NCBI RefSeq assembly: GCF_030273445.1
Contig: NZ_CP120678.1
Coordinates: 1,527,501-1,591,500 of the forward strand
Direction: 5' to 3'
DNA length: 64,000 bases
Origin: Selenobaculum gibii
GTDB taxonomy: Bacteria > Bacillota > Negativicutes > ICN-92133
Position 1 is the stretch's first letter. Each line of letters starts with the position of its first letter. The notes under the pieces are model-generated. The model was not told where the DNA came from and ran no database searches. It saw nothing but the letters and a program-made list of their open reading frames with translations. Shown here one piece after another: positions 54,811-64,000 of this stretch. A program made the translations under genes and the position numbers.

Positions 54811-55687
54811 TTGCTTTACCTCCTTTTAACAAAGGATAACCTAACTCTTCACGTTGTTTTAGATATCCCTGCGCACATAATCTAGCCATATTACGAACTC
54901 TACCGATAAACGCTGTACGTTCGCTTACGCTAATCGCTCCACGTGCGTCTAGAAGGTTAAATGTATGTGAACATTTCAATACATAATCATAAGCTGGTAA
55001 TACAAAACCCGCTTCAATAACACGAATTGCTTCTTTTTCATATTTATCAAATAACTCAAATAATAAATCAGTGTCAGCAAGCTCAAAATTATAAGTAGAT
55101 TGCTCTACTTCATTACGATGGAATACATCTCCATAAGTAACACCATTTACCCATTCTAAATCGTATACATTTTCTTTTCCTTGAATATACATAGCAAGAC
55201 GTTCCAAGCCGTATGTAATTTCCACAGATACTGGTTTTACATCTACGCTACCTACTTGTTGAAAATACGTAAATTGAGTAATTTCCATACCATCAAGCCA
55301 AACTTCCCAACCAAGTCCCCATGCACCAAGTGTCGGAGATTCCCAGTTATCTTCAACAAAGCGAATATCATGTTCTTCTGGTTTGATTCCAAGCTTTCTA
55401 AGACTTTCTAAATATAATTCTTGAATATTATCTGGTGATGGTTTCATAATGACTTGGAATTGATGATGTTGAAATAAACGATTCGGATTTTCTCCATAAC
55501 GTCCATCCGCTGGACGACGAGAAGGCTCTACATAGGCAACATGCCAAGGCTCAGGCCCTAATGCACGCAAAAATGTAGAAGGGTTCATCGTCCCTGCACC
55601 TTTTTCCACATCGTATGGTTGCGATAAAATACAATTTTGCTTCGCCCAAAAATTTTGTAAAGTCAGGATAATGTCCTGAAATGTCAT
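54803..55687 (-). CDS. glyQ: Glycyl-tRNA synthetase alpha subunit
   Basis: Catalytic class II subunit of 294 residues. It has [40 protein letters not shown], motif 2 [20 protein letters not shown] and motif 3-type [12 protein letters not shown]. The two-subunit form is the one expected in this group. Expression is controlled by the GGC-specifier T-box upstream. Confidence 0.97.
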   Translation of the reverse strand: MTFQDIILTLQNFWAKQNCILSQPYDVEKGAGTMNPSTFLRALGPEPWHVAYVEPSRRPADGRYGENPNRLFQHHQFQVIMKPSPDNIQELYLESLRKLGIKPEEHDIRFVEDNWESPTLGAWGLGWEVWLDGMEITQFTYFQQVGSVDVKPVSVEITYGLERLAMYIQGKENVYDLEWVNGVTYGDVFHRNEVEQSTYNFELADTDLLFELFDKYEKEAIRVIEAGFVLPAYDYVLKCSHTFNLLDARGAISVSERTAFIGRVRNMARLCAQGYLKQREELGYPLLKGGKASE

Positions 55688-55746
55688 AAGAAAAATTCCT
55701 CCTTTAAATTAAAGCCTCGTTTTGACCTTTGCTACAAAAACAAAAA

Positions 55747-55985
55747 TCTCGTCCCTGTAACATACATTGTTACAGGGACGAGATATACATTCCCGCGGTT
55801 CCACCCTGATTGGCATATTGCCCACCTTATAAATATTGTGAGGTTTACTCGCTTACGCTTTCCTCTCACGGCTTGGGAACGCCTTCACCTAAATTGTCAA
55901 GCTTTCACTATCCTCGACTCGCTAAGATTAGGATACTACTTTCCTTCATTGCCTTCATCAAAACTAAGACTAAATCTACTATATA
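55747..55985 (-). promoter_or_regulatory. T-box riboswitch, glycine (GGC specifier)
   Basis: On the minus strand the Stem I segment GGTGAAGGCGTTCCC gives the specifier GGC (55881-55883, Gly). The consensus T-box AGGGTGGAACCGCGG is at about 55793-55807. The terminator TCTCGTCCCTGTAAC/GTTACAGGGACGAGA (55747-55783) has a T-run. Glycine T-boxes lack Stem II, in line with the short spacer here. Confidence 0.95.
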
Positions 55986-55992
55986 CCCATTG

Positions 55993-56021
55993 AGTTTAAC
56001 AAATTGCACATACTTTGTCAA
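55993..56021 (-). promoter_or_regulatory. Sigma-A promoter of glyQS
   Basis: TTGACA, 17 bases, TAAACT on the minus strand, placed directly after the recO stop. Confidence 0.82.
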
Positions 56022-56030
56022 TTCTTAACC

Positions 56031-56783
56031 CTATGTATGAACTTTTGGCAACTCTGCCAACTGCTGAATAAATTCAAGTGATTTTAACGGCTTTTCCAGA
56101 ATAAAATGCAAATAATCAATCAATAATTTCTCCACTTGCATTAGTACCGCTCCAGACACACTAAAAGATTGCGGCTCTTCCCAATTTAAAGCTAATAGCT
56201 GGTTGATAAAGTCACGCATTTTTAACGAAAAAGAAATCTGTGGCAATTCCTTACATGCTTCACATACGATACCACCCTTACTCAATGAAAAAAATGAATC
56301 AGTTGCTATATGCTTTCCACATACCACACATTGTTCGTAATTCGGCTGGTAGCCTGTATATTCTAAAATCCGATATCCTGCTGCTAAGGCAACTAATCGA
56401 GGATTTCGTTTAGAAAACAATTGAAAAGCATTAAGTAGTAAATCATAAATATGCGGCTCCGGATGACGCTCTGGACAAACTTCATTTACCACTTCCGTCA
56501 AGAAAGCCGCATATGCCATACAATCTAAATTTTCCCTTAGCTGCTTAAACGTTTGCTTAGTTTCACATTGTTTTATTGTATCTAAACTATTGCCCCCCAT
56601 CACCTGCAATTGCAGATGACTAAATACTTGCATGCCACCTGCAAGCGGACTTCTTGGTCGACGGCAACCATAAGCAACAGCTGCTATTTTCCCGAATTCT
56701 TTTGAAAAAAAATTTACCATTTTATCTGCTTCACCCCAATTGCGAACAGATAAAATCAAAGCTTCAGTTGCATATTGCGCCAT
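56031..56783 (-). CDS. recO: DNA repair protein RecO
   Basis: Recombination mediator that loads RecA with RecR. The 250 residues have an N-terminal OB fold (ATEALILSVRNWGEADKMVN, then SKEFGKIAAVAYGCRRPRSP) and a helical domain with a zinc site (CVVCGKH...CEACKE). It follows the small yqzL gene by 24 bases. Confidence 0.95.
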   Translation of the reverse strand: MAQYATEALILSVRNWGEADKMVNFFSKEFGKIAAVAYGCRRPRSPLAGGMQVFSHLQLQVMGGNSLDTIKQCETKQTFKQLRENLDCMAYAAFLTEVVNEVCPERHPEPHIYDLLLNAFQLFSKRNPRLVALAAGYRILEYTGYQPNYEQCVVCGKHIATDSFFSLSKGGIVCEACKELPQISFSLKMRDFINQLLALNWEEPQSFSVSGAVLMQVEKLLIDYLHFILEKPLKSLEFIQQLAELPKVHT

Positions 56784-56807
56784 TTTTACCTCAACCCATA
56801 AAACTAA

Positions 56808-56951
56808 TTACTTATTTGGTATTTGTTCTAAATCATCTTTTTCTTTAGGCTGGTTATCAGCGAAATTAGTTGCACAATTCCGATACATTAAATACGCTTC
56901 TATTTGTCCAGTATTTTGAAAAATATCCCACATGACATTTCTAAGTAACAC
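56808..56951 (-). CDS. yqzL: YqzL family small protein
   Basis: A 47-residue protein with the family's core WDIFQNTGQIEAYLMYRN and a polar, charged tail ending LEQIPNK. It starts at GTG (56951), behind GGGGGTG; an internal ATG at 56933 lacks a ribosome site. YqzL lies between era and recO in Firmicutes, and here it directly precedes recO. Its function is unknown. The family match rests on the short tryptophan/TGxIxAYLxY motif and on position. Confidence 0.82.
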   Translation of the reverse strand: MLLRNVMWDIFQNTGQIEAYLMYRNCATNFADNQPKEKDDLEQIPNK

Positions 56952-57174
56952 TAAACAACACCCCCGCCAAAGTTTATAGTTTCTCTCTCTCTCTACTACT
57001 CTACCAACGGAAACAAATTTAAAATTCGCCTAAACAAAGCGCCTATGAAAAATTATGATTCTATAAATCCCTACTAATAGCATAGCCTATTTTGATAAAA
57101 ATATAAAGAGGATTTTAGCAAAAATTTTCCCAATTTCCATACAAAAATCTCCTATAAGTATAAAAGACGAATAT

Positions 57175-57822
57175 TCATGAAAAATACTTTGCATTTTTAA
57201 TCGCATCTTTTATATATTGATTATAATTACCTGCATCACTAATATTTTCCATTTCTTTTGTTGGCATTACCGAACCGGCTGTTAAAGTGTATTGTAATGC
57301 ACTTTCTACACTTACATCAAGATAGATGACATCCTTTTTAGGAATAAGAATATTGCTTCCTGATGTTACATTTAAGCTCCAAGGAATAAATACGCATACA
57401 TATTCATCATCAAGCTTCTCTGTAATTGCTTCAGATAAATCTGCCATAATAAAACCAACAGCTTTTACTCCTTGATGCGGATACGGAACAAGCACTGCCT
57501 GTTTAAATAAATTCTTTGATTCAAAAACAGCACTGGATAGATGCTTAACACTATTATAAATAAATTTCACAAACGGAATCTTACCAACAATAAATTCACC
57601 AAAATGAATAAATTGCTTCATAATCCAGCATGAAGACAACCATCCAATACATAAAATAAGACCTATAACTGTAACAAAGCCAATGCCAGGCACATCAATT
57701 GGGATATATTTTCCCAAGACACCTTCTGTAAATTGAAAAACTTCAACAATAACTAAAATTGTAATTGCAATTGGTACGATTACTAATAATCCATTAATAA
57801 AATATCGCGATAAAAATTTCAT
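57175..57822 (-). CDS. DUF502 membrane protein
   Basis: A 215-residue protein with two membrane helices (FINGLLVIVPIAITILVIVE and GIGFVTVIGLILCIGWLSSC) and a soluble domain with IPFVKFIYNSVKHLSSAVF, LVPYPHQGVKAVGFIMADLS and VFIPWSLNVTSGSNILIPK. These match the DUF502 family, which is widespread but not functionally defined; plant relatives (COV-like) affect vascular patterning. It replaces the dgkA-cdd genes found near era in B. subtilis. Confidence 0.9.
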   Translation of the reverse strand: MKFLSRYFINGLLVIVPIAITILVIVEVFQFTEGVLGKYIPIDVPGIGFVTVIGLILCIGWLSSCWIMKQFIHFGEFIVGKIPFVKFIYNSVKHLSSAVFESKNLFKQAVLVPYPHQGVKAVGFIMADLSEAITEKLDDEYVCVFIPWSLNVTSGSNILIPKKDVIYLDVSVESALQYTLTAGSVMPTKEMENISDAGNYNQYIKDAIKNAKYFS

Positions 57823-57883
57823 TTATTCTTCTCGTCCTCCTATACGATCATTCTACCATAAGGAAATTCAGATAGCAAAAAGA

Positions 57884-57909
57884 AAAGGGTGGCAATATCG
57901 CCGCCCTTT
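57884..57909 (-). terminator. Terminator overlapping the era stop
   Basis: AAAGGGCGGC and GCCACCCTTT pair around a six-base loop, followed by TCTTTTTG. The era TAA (57908-57910) is inside the stem's first arm. Confidence 0.88.
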
Positions 57910-58798
57910 ATTCATATCCTAAACCACGTAATATCCCATCACGATTACGCCAATCTTTTTTCACTTTCACCCATAAATCAAGATATACTTTCGACCCTAA
58001 CAGATGCTCAATATCAGTTCTGGCAAGAGCCCCAATTTCTTTTAGTAATGCACCACGCGCTCCAATAACAATTCCCTTTTGAGAATCACGTTCAACATAA
58101 ATCGTCGCCCGAATATAAACATCATCGTTTTCACGTCGTGACATTTCCTCTAAATCTACAGCTATTGCATGTGGAATTTCTTCACGAGTCAAATGTAATA
58201 CTTTCTCGCGAATAAGTTCTGCTGCTATTAAACGTTCTGGCTGATCCGTAACCATATCATTTGGATAGTATTGCGGGCCTTCTTCTAAATGTTTTTTTAT
58301 TTCATCCACTAAATAGTCTAAATTTGTATTTTGCTTAGCCGAAATTGGTACAACACCAATAAAATTATACCGATCTGCATATCGAGAAATCGTTGGCAAA
58401 ATTTGTTGTTTATCTATTTTATCTATTTTGTTCACAACAAGCACAACAGGCTTTTTGGTATTTCTTAATCTTTCCAAAATATACATTTCACCTGCACCTA
58501 AATCTTCACTTGCATCCACAACAAATAAAATAACGTCTACTTCTTTTAATGTATTTTCCGCCGCACTCACCATATATTCCCCTAGTTTATGTTTAGGTTT
58601 ATGAATCCCAGGTGTATCTATAAAAATAATTTGCGCATCTGGCTGTGAAAGTACACAAAGAATTTTATTTCTCGTCGTTTGTGGCTTATCTGACATAATT
58701 GCAATTTTCTGCCCAATCAAACTATTAATCAATGTAGATTTTCCTACATTCGGTCTTCCTATTACTGCAACAAATCCTGATTTGTAACCTTTTTCCAT
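57908..58798 (-). CDS. era: GTPase Era
   Basis: Essential GTPase that binds the 16S rRNA 3' end during 30S assembly. The 296 residues have [20 protein letters not shown], the effector [30 protein letters not shown] and a C-terminal KH domain with [20 protein letters not shown]. It is followed directly by a terminator, so the ybeY-era stretch ends here. Confidence 0.97.
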   Translation of the reverse strand: MEKGYKSGFVAVIGRPNVGKSTLINSLIGQKIAIMSDKPQTTRNKILCVLSQPDAQIIFIDTPGIHKPKHKLGEYMVSAAENTLKEVDVILFVVDASEDLGAGEMYILERLRNTKKPVVLVVNKIDKIDKQQILPTISRYADRYNFIGVVPISAKQNTNLDYLVDEIKKHLEEGPQYYPNDMVTDQPERLIAAELIREKVLHLTREEIPHAIAVDLEEMSRRENDDVYIRATIYVERDSQKGIVIGARGALLKEIGALARTDIEHLLGSKVYLDLWVKVKKDWRNRDGILRGLGYE

Positions 58799-58871
58799 AA
58801 CTCTCTCTCCTTGAACTTCTTGATAAAAAAAACATTTCGAATATTTTTAAATCAATTCTTAATTTATTAAA

Positions 58872-59339
58872 TTATTTGCGTGGTATTCCTAATTCTCCCA
58901 ACACATACTCTTCTTCTTTTCTCATTTCAATTCTATCTTCTTCTTCAATATGGTCATACCCTAGCAAATGCATCATACCATGCACTGTAAGAAAAGCTAA
59001 TTCCCGCTCTAAACTATGTCCATATTCCTCAGCTTGCATTTGTGCTGTTTCAACTGAAATAATAATGTCACCAATTAAATTAACTGAAGGACCATCGACA
59101 ATCTCAGGCTCTTCTCCCTCATTTAATGCAAAAGATAATACATCTGTCGAACATTCTTTATTTCTATATTTTGTATTTAATTCTTTGATATACTCATTGT
59201 CCGTTAAAGTAACTCCAACTTCCGCATCTTCTTCAAGTCCGTATAATTCTGCAACTTTATTTAAGACTTTCTTCACGATTTCCTCCATTGCTGCCGTCAC
59301 TTGAACTTCCTGCGGAAAGTTCTCTAATACTATTTCCAT
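58872..59339 (-). CDS. ybeY: Endoribonuclease YbeY
   Basis: Metal-dependent RNase for 16S rRNA 3'-end maturation and quality control. The 155 residues contain the metal-binding FLTVHGMMHLLGYDHIEEED (three His) and the STDVLSFAL motif. It begins inside the 3' end of the HD gene (83-base overlap); AAAGGA stands upstream of the ATG. It is in the usual pgpH-ybeY-era order. Confidence 0.96.
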   Translation of the reverse strand: MEIVLENFPQEVQVTAAMEEIVKKVLNKVAELYGLEEDAEVGVTLTDNEYIKELNTKYRNKECSTDVLSFALNEGEEPEIVDGPSVNLIGDIIISVETAQMQAEEYGHSLERELAFLTVHGMMHLLGYDHIEEEDRIEMRKEEEYVLGELGIPRK

Positions 59340-61455
59340 CTTTATCTTTTTTCCTTTCTATCTCCTTAACACTATCCGGATACTCTATTCTAGAATGAAA
59401 CATACCTGATAAAATTCTAATATATACATCACCAATTATCGTTAAATTCTTTAATGTCAAATCACACTCATCAAATTGTCCATCATTTAAACGCTCGCGG
59501 ATTACTTTTCGTACCATTGCTTCTACTCTACTTACATTCGGTTTACCAATAGATCGAACAGCTGCCTCACAAGCATCAGCAATCATAATAAGGGCGGCTT
59601 CCTTCGTCTGCGGCTTTGGCCCTTCATAACGGAAATCCTTTTCCAACACACACTCGCCATGCTCCGTCTCAGATGCTTTTTTATAAAAAAATGATGCTAA
59701 CAATGTTCCATGATGCTGTGCTACTATATCAGAAATTACTTTGGGTAGCTTATATTCATGACATAAATCTAGTCCATCTTTAACATGCGAAGTAATAATC
59801 AACGTACTTAAAGTAGGCGATAATTTGCTATGCGGATTATCCACACCAAATTGATTTTCCACAAAAAAATAAGGTCTTTTTATTTTTCCTATATCATGAT
59901 AATATGCTCCAACTCGTACAACCACAGGATCTGCACCAATTTTATCAGCCGCAGCCTCTGCTAAATTTCCGATCAAAACACTGTGATGATATGTACCTGG
60001 AGCTTCCAATAGCAGCCTTTGCATCAACGGTTGATTAGATTGCCCAAGTTCTAAAAGTTTAATCGGCGTTGTTATACTAAAAGCATGCTCTAGATAAGGC
60101 AATAACCCAGTTGTAATAATCGCTGCAGCAAGCCCGCCAATCGCACCAGTAATACCTTGAGTTAATAATTGATAATCATCAATTTGCATTAACATTCCCA
60201 TTGAATAGATAATAATAAAATTCGCAGCACCAATCAAAAGTCCTGTTTTTGTTAGGCTATATCCATGTGCCATTTTCGTTACACTATATACTCCTGCCAT
60301 ACTTCCAACTAAAGTAAAAGCTACAGCGCGCAAATCATATTCGACAATTATACCATAAAGCATCGCTAAAACTACACTTACAATCAGCCCAACTCTAGGA
60401 TTAACCAAGATAGCTGCCAATAAAGCTCCAGCAGCCACTGGTCCAGCTAGATAATAAGAATAATAAGCAAGTTTACCTAAAGATAATGCAATTAATATAA
60501 TAAGCGCAAGTAAAATTATTTTTTTATCATCTCTATATACATTTTTCTCTAACTTATATAAATAAGCAGCCATAATTGCCACAACAATTAAAATAAAAAT
60601 CAGCAATCCTACAAATCGACTAACGCTAACTTGCCCACGATATAAGCCAACTTTCTCCATCATGACGATTTGTTGATTTGTAATTACGTCCCCATGTCTT
60701 GCAAGAACTTGTCCCTTGCGAATAGTTTCGCGCACGGGCTCAACATTTGCAATCGCAGCTTGCTTTCTATTCTCAGTTTCTTTTTCATTTAAAATCATAT
60801 TGGGCTTTAATGCATTTTTTAGTAAATCTTCAGCAGCCTCTTTCTCCTCTTGATTCAAAGGAGCAGATTCTAAATCAATTGCTAAATGTTTCTTTACTAA
60901 ACTAATTTCATCTGCATGAATCCCTCGTTGTAGATATTTGCGTAAAAAGGTAATCGTACTCACTCTTACATTTTCCACGCTATTCATGTCTGCATAAATT
61001 AAAAAATTTACAGTATTCTTGTTAACTCCTATACTAATAGCATCCGATAAAGCTTTATGCTTTAAAACTGCTTGTTCATCCGGAAGCATCGTAGAAAAAT
61101 CTTTTGTATTTACGACGTTTTGCAAAGCATTGAAAATTCCATTTACTTGATCTTCTGATTTTAGAAGTACAGCAACATCCATATCATAGACATCAGCAAC
61201 ACCTTCTAGAACTTCTGATTCGAGCTTCTTGGTCTTTTCTTCGTTTACATAGGATACCGTACGCGGTGCAATAATATCTCGATCGCTTACCGCTCCTTCT
61301 TCAACAGCGATTCTTTCCGGGATAACATCTGCAACAACAATAACTAATACTAAGAATAAAAAAGCACCTGCTAGCCAAATACGTTTAAGCATTGGATAAG
61401 AATGTAAATCCCCTAATTTATATAGAATCCATTTGAAAGGTTCTTTTATATTCAC
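59257..61455 (-). CDS. 7TM-HD domain phosphodiesterase, PgpH-like
   Basis: A 732-residue membrane protein. It has an N-terminal helix, an extracytoplasmic 7TMR-HDED domain (about 50-290), about seven membrane helices (290-480) and a cytoplasmic HD domain with APGTYHHSVLIGNLAEAAAD, VRVGAYYHDIGKIKRPYFF, SHVKDGLDLC and IADACEAAVRS. Relatives (Listeria PgpH, B. subtilis YqfF) hydrolyse cyclic di-AMP. GTG start after GGTGGAGAT. The tail is Ser/Gly-rich and is encoded in the ybeY overlap. The substrate is inferred from family. Confidence 0.92.
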   Translation of the reverse strand: MNIKEPFKWILYKLGDLHSYPMLKRIWLAGAFLFLVLVIVVADVIPERIAVEEGAVSDRDIIAPRTVSYVNEEKTKKLESEVLEGVADVYDMDVAVLLKSEDQVNGIFNALQNVVNTKDFSTMLPDEQAVLKHKALSDAISIGVNKNTVNFLIYADMNSVENVRVSTITFLRKYLQRGIHADEISLVKKHLAIDLESAPLNQEEKEAAEDLLKNALKPNMILNEKETENRKQAAIANVEPVRETIRKGQVLARHGDVITNQQIVMMEKVGLYRGQVSVSRFVGLLIFILIVVAIMAAYLYKLEKNVYRDDKKIILLALIILIALSLGKLAYYSYYLAGPVAAGALLAAILVNPRVGLIVSVVLAMLYGIIVEYDLRAVAFTLVGSMAGVYSVTKMAHGYSLTKTGLLIGAANFIIIYSMGMLMQIDDYQLLTQGITGAIGGLAAAIITTGLLPYLEHAFSITTPIKLLELGQSNQPLMQRLLLEAPGTYHHSVLIGNLAEAAADKIGADPVVVRVGAYYHDIGKIKRPYFFVENQFGVDNPHSKLSPTLSTLIITSHVKDGLDLCHEYKLPKVISDIVAQHHGTLLASFFYKKASETEHGECVLEKDFRYEGPKPQTKEAALIMIADACEAAVRSIGKPNVSRVEAMVRKVIRERLNDGQFDECDLTLKNLTIIGDVYIRILSGMFHSRIEYPDSVKEIERKKDKDGNSIRELSAGSSSDGSNGGNREESLK

Positions 61456-61482
61456 ATCTCCACCGCCTTATTGCTGCGTTTC

Positions 61483-62445
61483 CTATCTTCTTGCATATTG
61501 ATCATATGCTCTTATAATCCTTGCAACAACCTCATGCCGAATAACATCACTGTCATCTAACACAACACTTCTGATTCCCTTTACATCCTTTAAAACCTCT
61601 TGCGCCTCAGCAAGACCAGATGTGATGTGCTGAGGTAAATCTACCTGTGATAAATCACCAGTGACAACAATTTTCGAACCAAATCCCAGACGAGTTAAAA
61701 ACATTTTCATTTGCGCAGGCGTCGTATTTTGCGCTTCATCTAAAATAATAAATGCATTTTCTAATGTTCTGCCTCGCATATAAGCCAAAGGAGCAACTTC
61801 AATTATGCCTTTTACCAGAAATTTTTGAAAAGTCTCATTACCTAAAATATCATTTAATGCATCATAGATAGGCCTTAAATACGGATCTACTTTCTCTTGC
61901 AAATCGCCTGGTAAAAAGCCTAGCTTTTCTCCAGCTTCTACCGCTGGACGCGTTAATATAATTTTCTCAACTGTTTTATTCTTAAGCGCGGAAACTGCCA
62001 TTGCAACTGCTAAATATGTCTTGCCTGTTCCCGCAGGTCCAATTCCAAAAGTAATCTCATTTTGTTTAATTGCACTTAAGTATACTTTTTGTCCTAATGT
62101 TTTAGGCCTGACCTGCCGTCCTTTTGCCGTGATTAGAATATTTTCATTGAATAAATTATGCAGACTATCTTCTTTTCCTTGTAGTACTAAATCAATACTA
62201 TATCTTACCTCATGCATTGTAAGCGCATGCCCCTGACTAATCAAAAACATTAGCTCTTGAAATATTCTTTCAACTTTACTCACTTCATCTTCCTCACCGC
62301 GAATCACGATTTCATCACCACGACTCGTTATCTGACAAGAAAACTTTTTGCAAAATAAATCTATATATTCATCATTTCGGCCTAACAGTGCCAATGCCAT
62401 CTTTTTTTCTTGAAATGTAATTTTTTTTTCTAAAATCCCCTGCAA
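61483..62445 (-). CDS. phoH: PhoH family protein (KH-PhoH ATPase)
   Basis: A 320-residue ATPase with an N-terminal KH-like region and the PhoH core: FGIGPAGTGKTYLAVAMAVS (Walker A), LTRPAVEAGEKLGFLPGDLQ, FIILDEAQNTTPAQMKMFLT (Walker B) and ITSGLAEA. In Firmicutes it lies with ybeY and era, suggesting a link with RNA processing. The start is TTG following GGAGG. Confidence 0.94.
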   Translation of the reverse strand: MQGILEKKITFQEKKMALALLGRNDEYIDLFCKKFSCQITSRGDEIVIRGEEDEVSKVERIFQELMFLISQGHALTMHEVRYSIDLVLQGKEDSLHNLFNENILITAKGRQVRPKTLGQKVYLSAIKQNEITFGIGPAGTGKTYLAVAMAVSALKNKTVEKIILTRPAVEAGEKLGFLPGDLQEKVDPYLRPIYDALNDILGNETFQKFLVKGIIEVAPLAYMRGRTLENAFIILDEAQNTTPAQMKMFLTRLGFGSKIVVTGDLSQVDLPQHITSGLAEAQEVLKDVKGIRSVVLDDSDVIRHEVVARIIRAYDQYARR

Positions 62446-62460
62446 AAAAGCAGCCTCCTA

Positions 62461-63639
62461 TCAACTATGCTTACTATGCTTACTAATCTCTTCTTCTGTA
62501 ATAAACGTAATCTCTACTTCAATCCCATCTTCTACATCCGTTACTTTCACTTCATTATCAATTAACAAAGCATCCTCGGGAATTGAATTTTTGCTCATAT
62601 TTAAAGCTTCTTTTATCGCTTGTTGTTTGGCTTGATCTATTGATAAGTTTTGCCGATAAGCAATTAACTCATCATAAATATCTATAATAAATTCGACAGC
62701 AAAGCCACTATTCCTCCACCATGGAATTTTTTTAACAATTTCTTCTTTTTCAAAAGCTCCAAAAGAGTTTTCATTAAATACTTTAAGAGAATAAAAAAAA
62801 TCTCCCCATTTCACTGCAAATGAAAAATCCTTTTCCCCGCTCTTTTCATATAAAACTTTGCTAAAATCCGCTTTTCCATGCCCATGATAAGATAGTTTTG
62901 CTTTTACGATCCCTTTCGCTTTCATAGTATCGTTATCTGTATGTATATTATTATACGATTCAGCACCTTTTATTAATAAATCGCCTTCTTTTACTATATC
63001 ACCAACTTTGACCATAGGAACCCCTTGAAAAACTATGCATTCTGTGATGACTCCATCTTTACTAGCAATTAAATCATATGAATTCATCTCTTCTACGATT
63101 GGCATTACTTTCTCAACGACCTCAATATCAACTTTTGTTCCCTTTGTATTTATACCTACCCACGCCAGCTCAGGAAACCGAATTAATAATTCTCTTTCAA
63201 TTGACTTACTTGAAAATTCATCACTATGGGCACCACGTTTCAATCCATACTCTTTTGCAATCTCTAAAATTTGTTCATCACTTACAGCTTTTGTTCCTGT
63301 AACTTCAATAAACCAAATATAATTTGACAAAATATATAGACAAACAAAAAAAAGGCATGCGCCAATCATCATCACTTTACGCTTTTTCCAGCGTTTAATT
63401 AAAAAAGGCAGTCCAAAATGCTTTAATACCACAATCTTAACACCGCTCTTTTTTACAATTGGTCTTAATTTAAAAAAATCTTCTACACAAAGCCATGCAA
63501 CTAATCCATCTTCCGTATGACGAACGCCCCATAAATAAACATTATCGTTCATACAAAAATTTATGAATTTTTCTACATATCCATTTTTCACCTTTATACA
63601 CACAGACCCTTTCCGATAATTCATCAGTCTATGTATCAT
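62461..63639 (-). CDS. yqfD: Sporulation protein YqfD
   Basis: A protein of about 392 residues made in the mother cell during sporulation (sigma-E regulon in B. subtilis). It has an N-terminal soluble region (SVCIKVKNGYVEKFINFCMN), one membrane helix (MMIGACLFFVCLYILSNYIW) and an outer domain with FIEVTGTKAVSDEQILEIAK and AWVGINTKGTKVDIEVVEK, like a POTRA/FtsQ-type arrangement. The ATG at 63639 follows GGTGA; a TTG five codons earlier is possible. It overlaps yqfC. Confidence 0.92.
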   Translation of the reverse strand: MIHRLMNYRKGSVCIKVKNGYVEKFINFCMNDNVYLWGVRHTEDGLVAWLCVEDFFKLRPIVKKSGVKIVVLKHFGLPFLIKRWKKRKVMMIGACLFFVCLYILSNYIWFIEVTGTKAVSDEQILEIAKEYGLKRGAHSDEFSSKSIERELLIRFPELAWVGINTKGTKVDIEVVEKVMPIVEEMNSYDLIASKDGVITECIVFQGVPMVKVGDIVKEGDLLIKGAESYNNIHTDNDTMKAKGIVKAKLSYHGHGKADFSKVLYEKSGEKDFSFAVKWGDFFYSLKVFNENSFGAFEKEEIVKKIPWWRNSGFAVEFIIDIYDELIAYRQNLSIDQAKQQAIKEALNMSKNSIPEDALLIDNEVKVTDVEDGIEVEITFITEEEISKHSKHS

Positions 63640-63898
63640 AATGAATTTCACCAACCTTGCCTTCTACTAAAATCTGTTCTAATTGCAAATTTCCTAGGGC
63701 AAGATGCGTGCCTTTTATCACTAAAATTCCATCAACTAAATTAAGTCTTATATATGTAGACGTATATTCAATAATCCCTCGATGATTTTCAATAAGTAAT
63801 TGTTTATTTCCCAGCATCGTTAAACGAGATAAATCGCCCATAACATCTTCAGGTATCTCAAATGCTTTAACCAGCTTTCGTAAATTATTTCGCCGCAT
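63629..63898 (-). CDS. yqfC: Sporulation protein YqfC
   Basis: An 89-residue protein, YabP/YqfC family. It reads VKAFEIPEDVMGDLSRLTML, GNKQLLIENHRGIIEYTSTY and ends with the family's IKGTHLALGNLQLEQILVEG. In B. subtilis it is a sigma-E-dependent gene next to yqfD, as here. AGGCAGGTG stands upstream of the ATG. The 100 bases beyond it to the window end show no gene or clear promoter. Confidence 0.94.
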   Translation of the reverse strand: MRRNNLRKLVKAFEIPEDVMGDLSRLTMLGNKQLLIENHRGIIEYTSTYIRLNLVDGILVIKGTHLALGNLQLEQILVEGKVGEIHYDT

Positions 63899-64000
63899 AA
63901 CACATACACCTGCCTTTACAGATAATCCTATGCCTTCAAAATAAAAAACATACCAACATCCTTAATGAACAAAATATGGTGCACAGTAAAAATCTTCACT

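Noticed and set aside
56982-56996. TC dinucleotide repeat upstream of yqzL, considered as a phase-variation tract
   Set aside because: Only about six units, placed in a non-coding gap. No gene switching role is evident.
1-64000. CRISPR arrays, rRNA genes, intact insertion sequences, prophage modules, toxin-antitoxin pairs or defence islands
   Set aside because: I looked for regular repeats, transposase or integrase motifs and defence-type domains and saw none. The window is mainly conserved housekeeping and sporulation genes.

Overview
The window is an AT-rich chromosomal segment of an endospore-forming Firmicute. Two observations point to the Negativicutes (Sporomusaceae/Selenomonadales-like): spoIIP, gpr, yqfC, yqfD and a YjcZ-like peptide sit among the core housekeeping blocks, and amino-acid operons are controlled by T-boxes. 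The class is an inference from gene content. No 16S rRNA gene is present, and I cannot name a genus. Almost all genes run on the minus strand. The exceptions are a DUF4931 gene, a YjcZ-like peptide, two uncharacterised genes, lgt, a small NrdD-like gene, tRNA-Leu and rpsT.

Layout from left to right. (1) 1-1700: a frameshifted remnant of a cysteine-rich KTR protein, a family typical of conjugative elements, lies next to the 3' end of rlmD. The last quarter of rlmD has different codon use, so this may be the edge of an integrated element. (2) 1.8-7.5 kb: a lipid kinase, a SpoVB/MurJ-type flippase, a DUF4931 protein, prfC and a 40-residue YjcZ-like peptide. (3) 7.5-14.5 kb: a complete trp operon in the unusual order trpD-F-C-B-A-E-G. 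It is led by a UGG-specifier T-box that is followed by a second antiterminator/terminator module without its own Stem I. (4) 14.5-20.4 kb: comEA-comEC, then leuS with its own CUC T-box. (5) 20.5-29 kb: an uncharacterised gene, lgt, the polA-mutM-coaE-transglycosylase operon, an L,D-transpeptidase and a PAS histidine kinase. (6) 29-31.8 kb: a decayed patch with a C-terminal rsgA fragment and a broken cyclase-family gene, then a small glycyl-radical-like NrdD relative behind a Fur-box-like site, tRNA-Leu(CAA) and a secreted unknown. (7) 31.8-50.3 kb: a small membrane protein, floA, nfeD, yqeY, rpsU, HIT, mtaB, rsmE, prmA, then the CIRCE-controlled operon hrcA-cpn-grpE-dnaK-dnaJ, hemW, lepA, spoIIP and gpr. 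(8) 50.4-64 kb: rpsT, holA, glyQ-glyS with a GGC T-box, recO, yqzL, a DUF502 gene, era, ybeY, a PgpH-like HD phosphodiesterase, phoH, yqfD and yqfC.

The genes form coherent modules. Three T-boxes tie tryptophan synthesis, LeuRS and GlyRS to tRNA charging. HrcA/CIRCE controls the chaperone operon, which contains an archaeal-type (Group III) chaperonin gene besides grpE-dnaK-dnaJ. Several translation and rRNA-modification genes (rlmD, rsmE, mtaB, prmA, ybeY, era, lepA, rpsU, rpsT) accompany them.

I found no CRISPR array, no rRNA operon, no intact insertion sequence or prophage, and no clearly new multi-gene system. The points most worth a second look are the tandem T-box, the stand-alone glycyl-radical-like protein, the Group III chaperonin, and the possible element boundary at rlmD.
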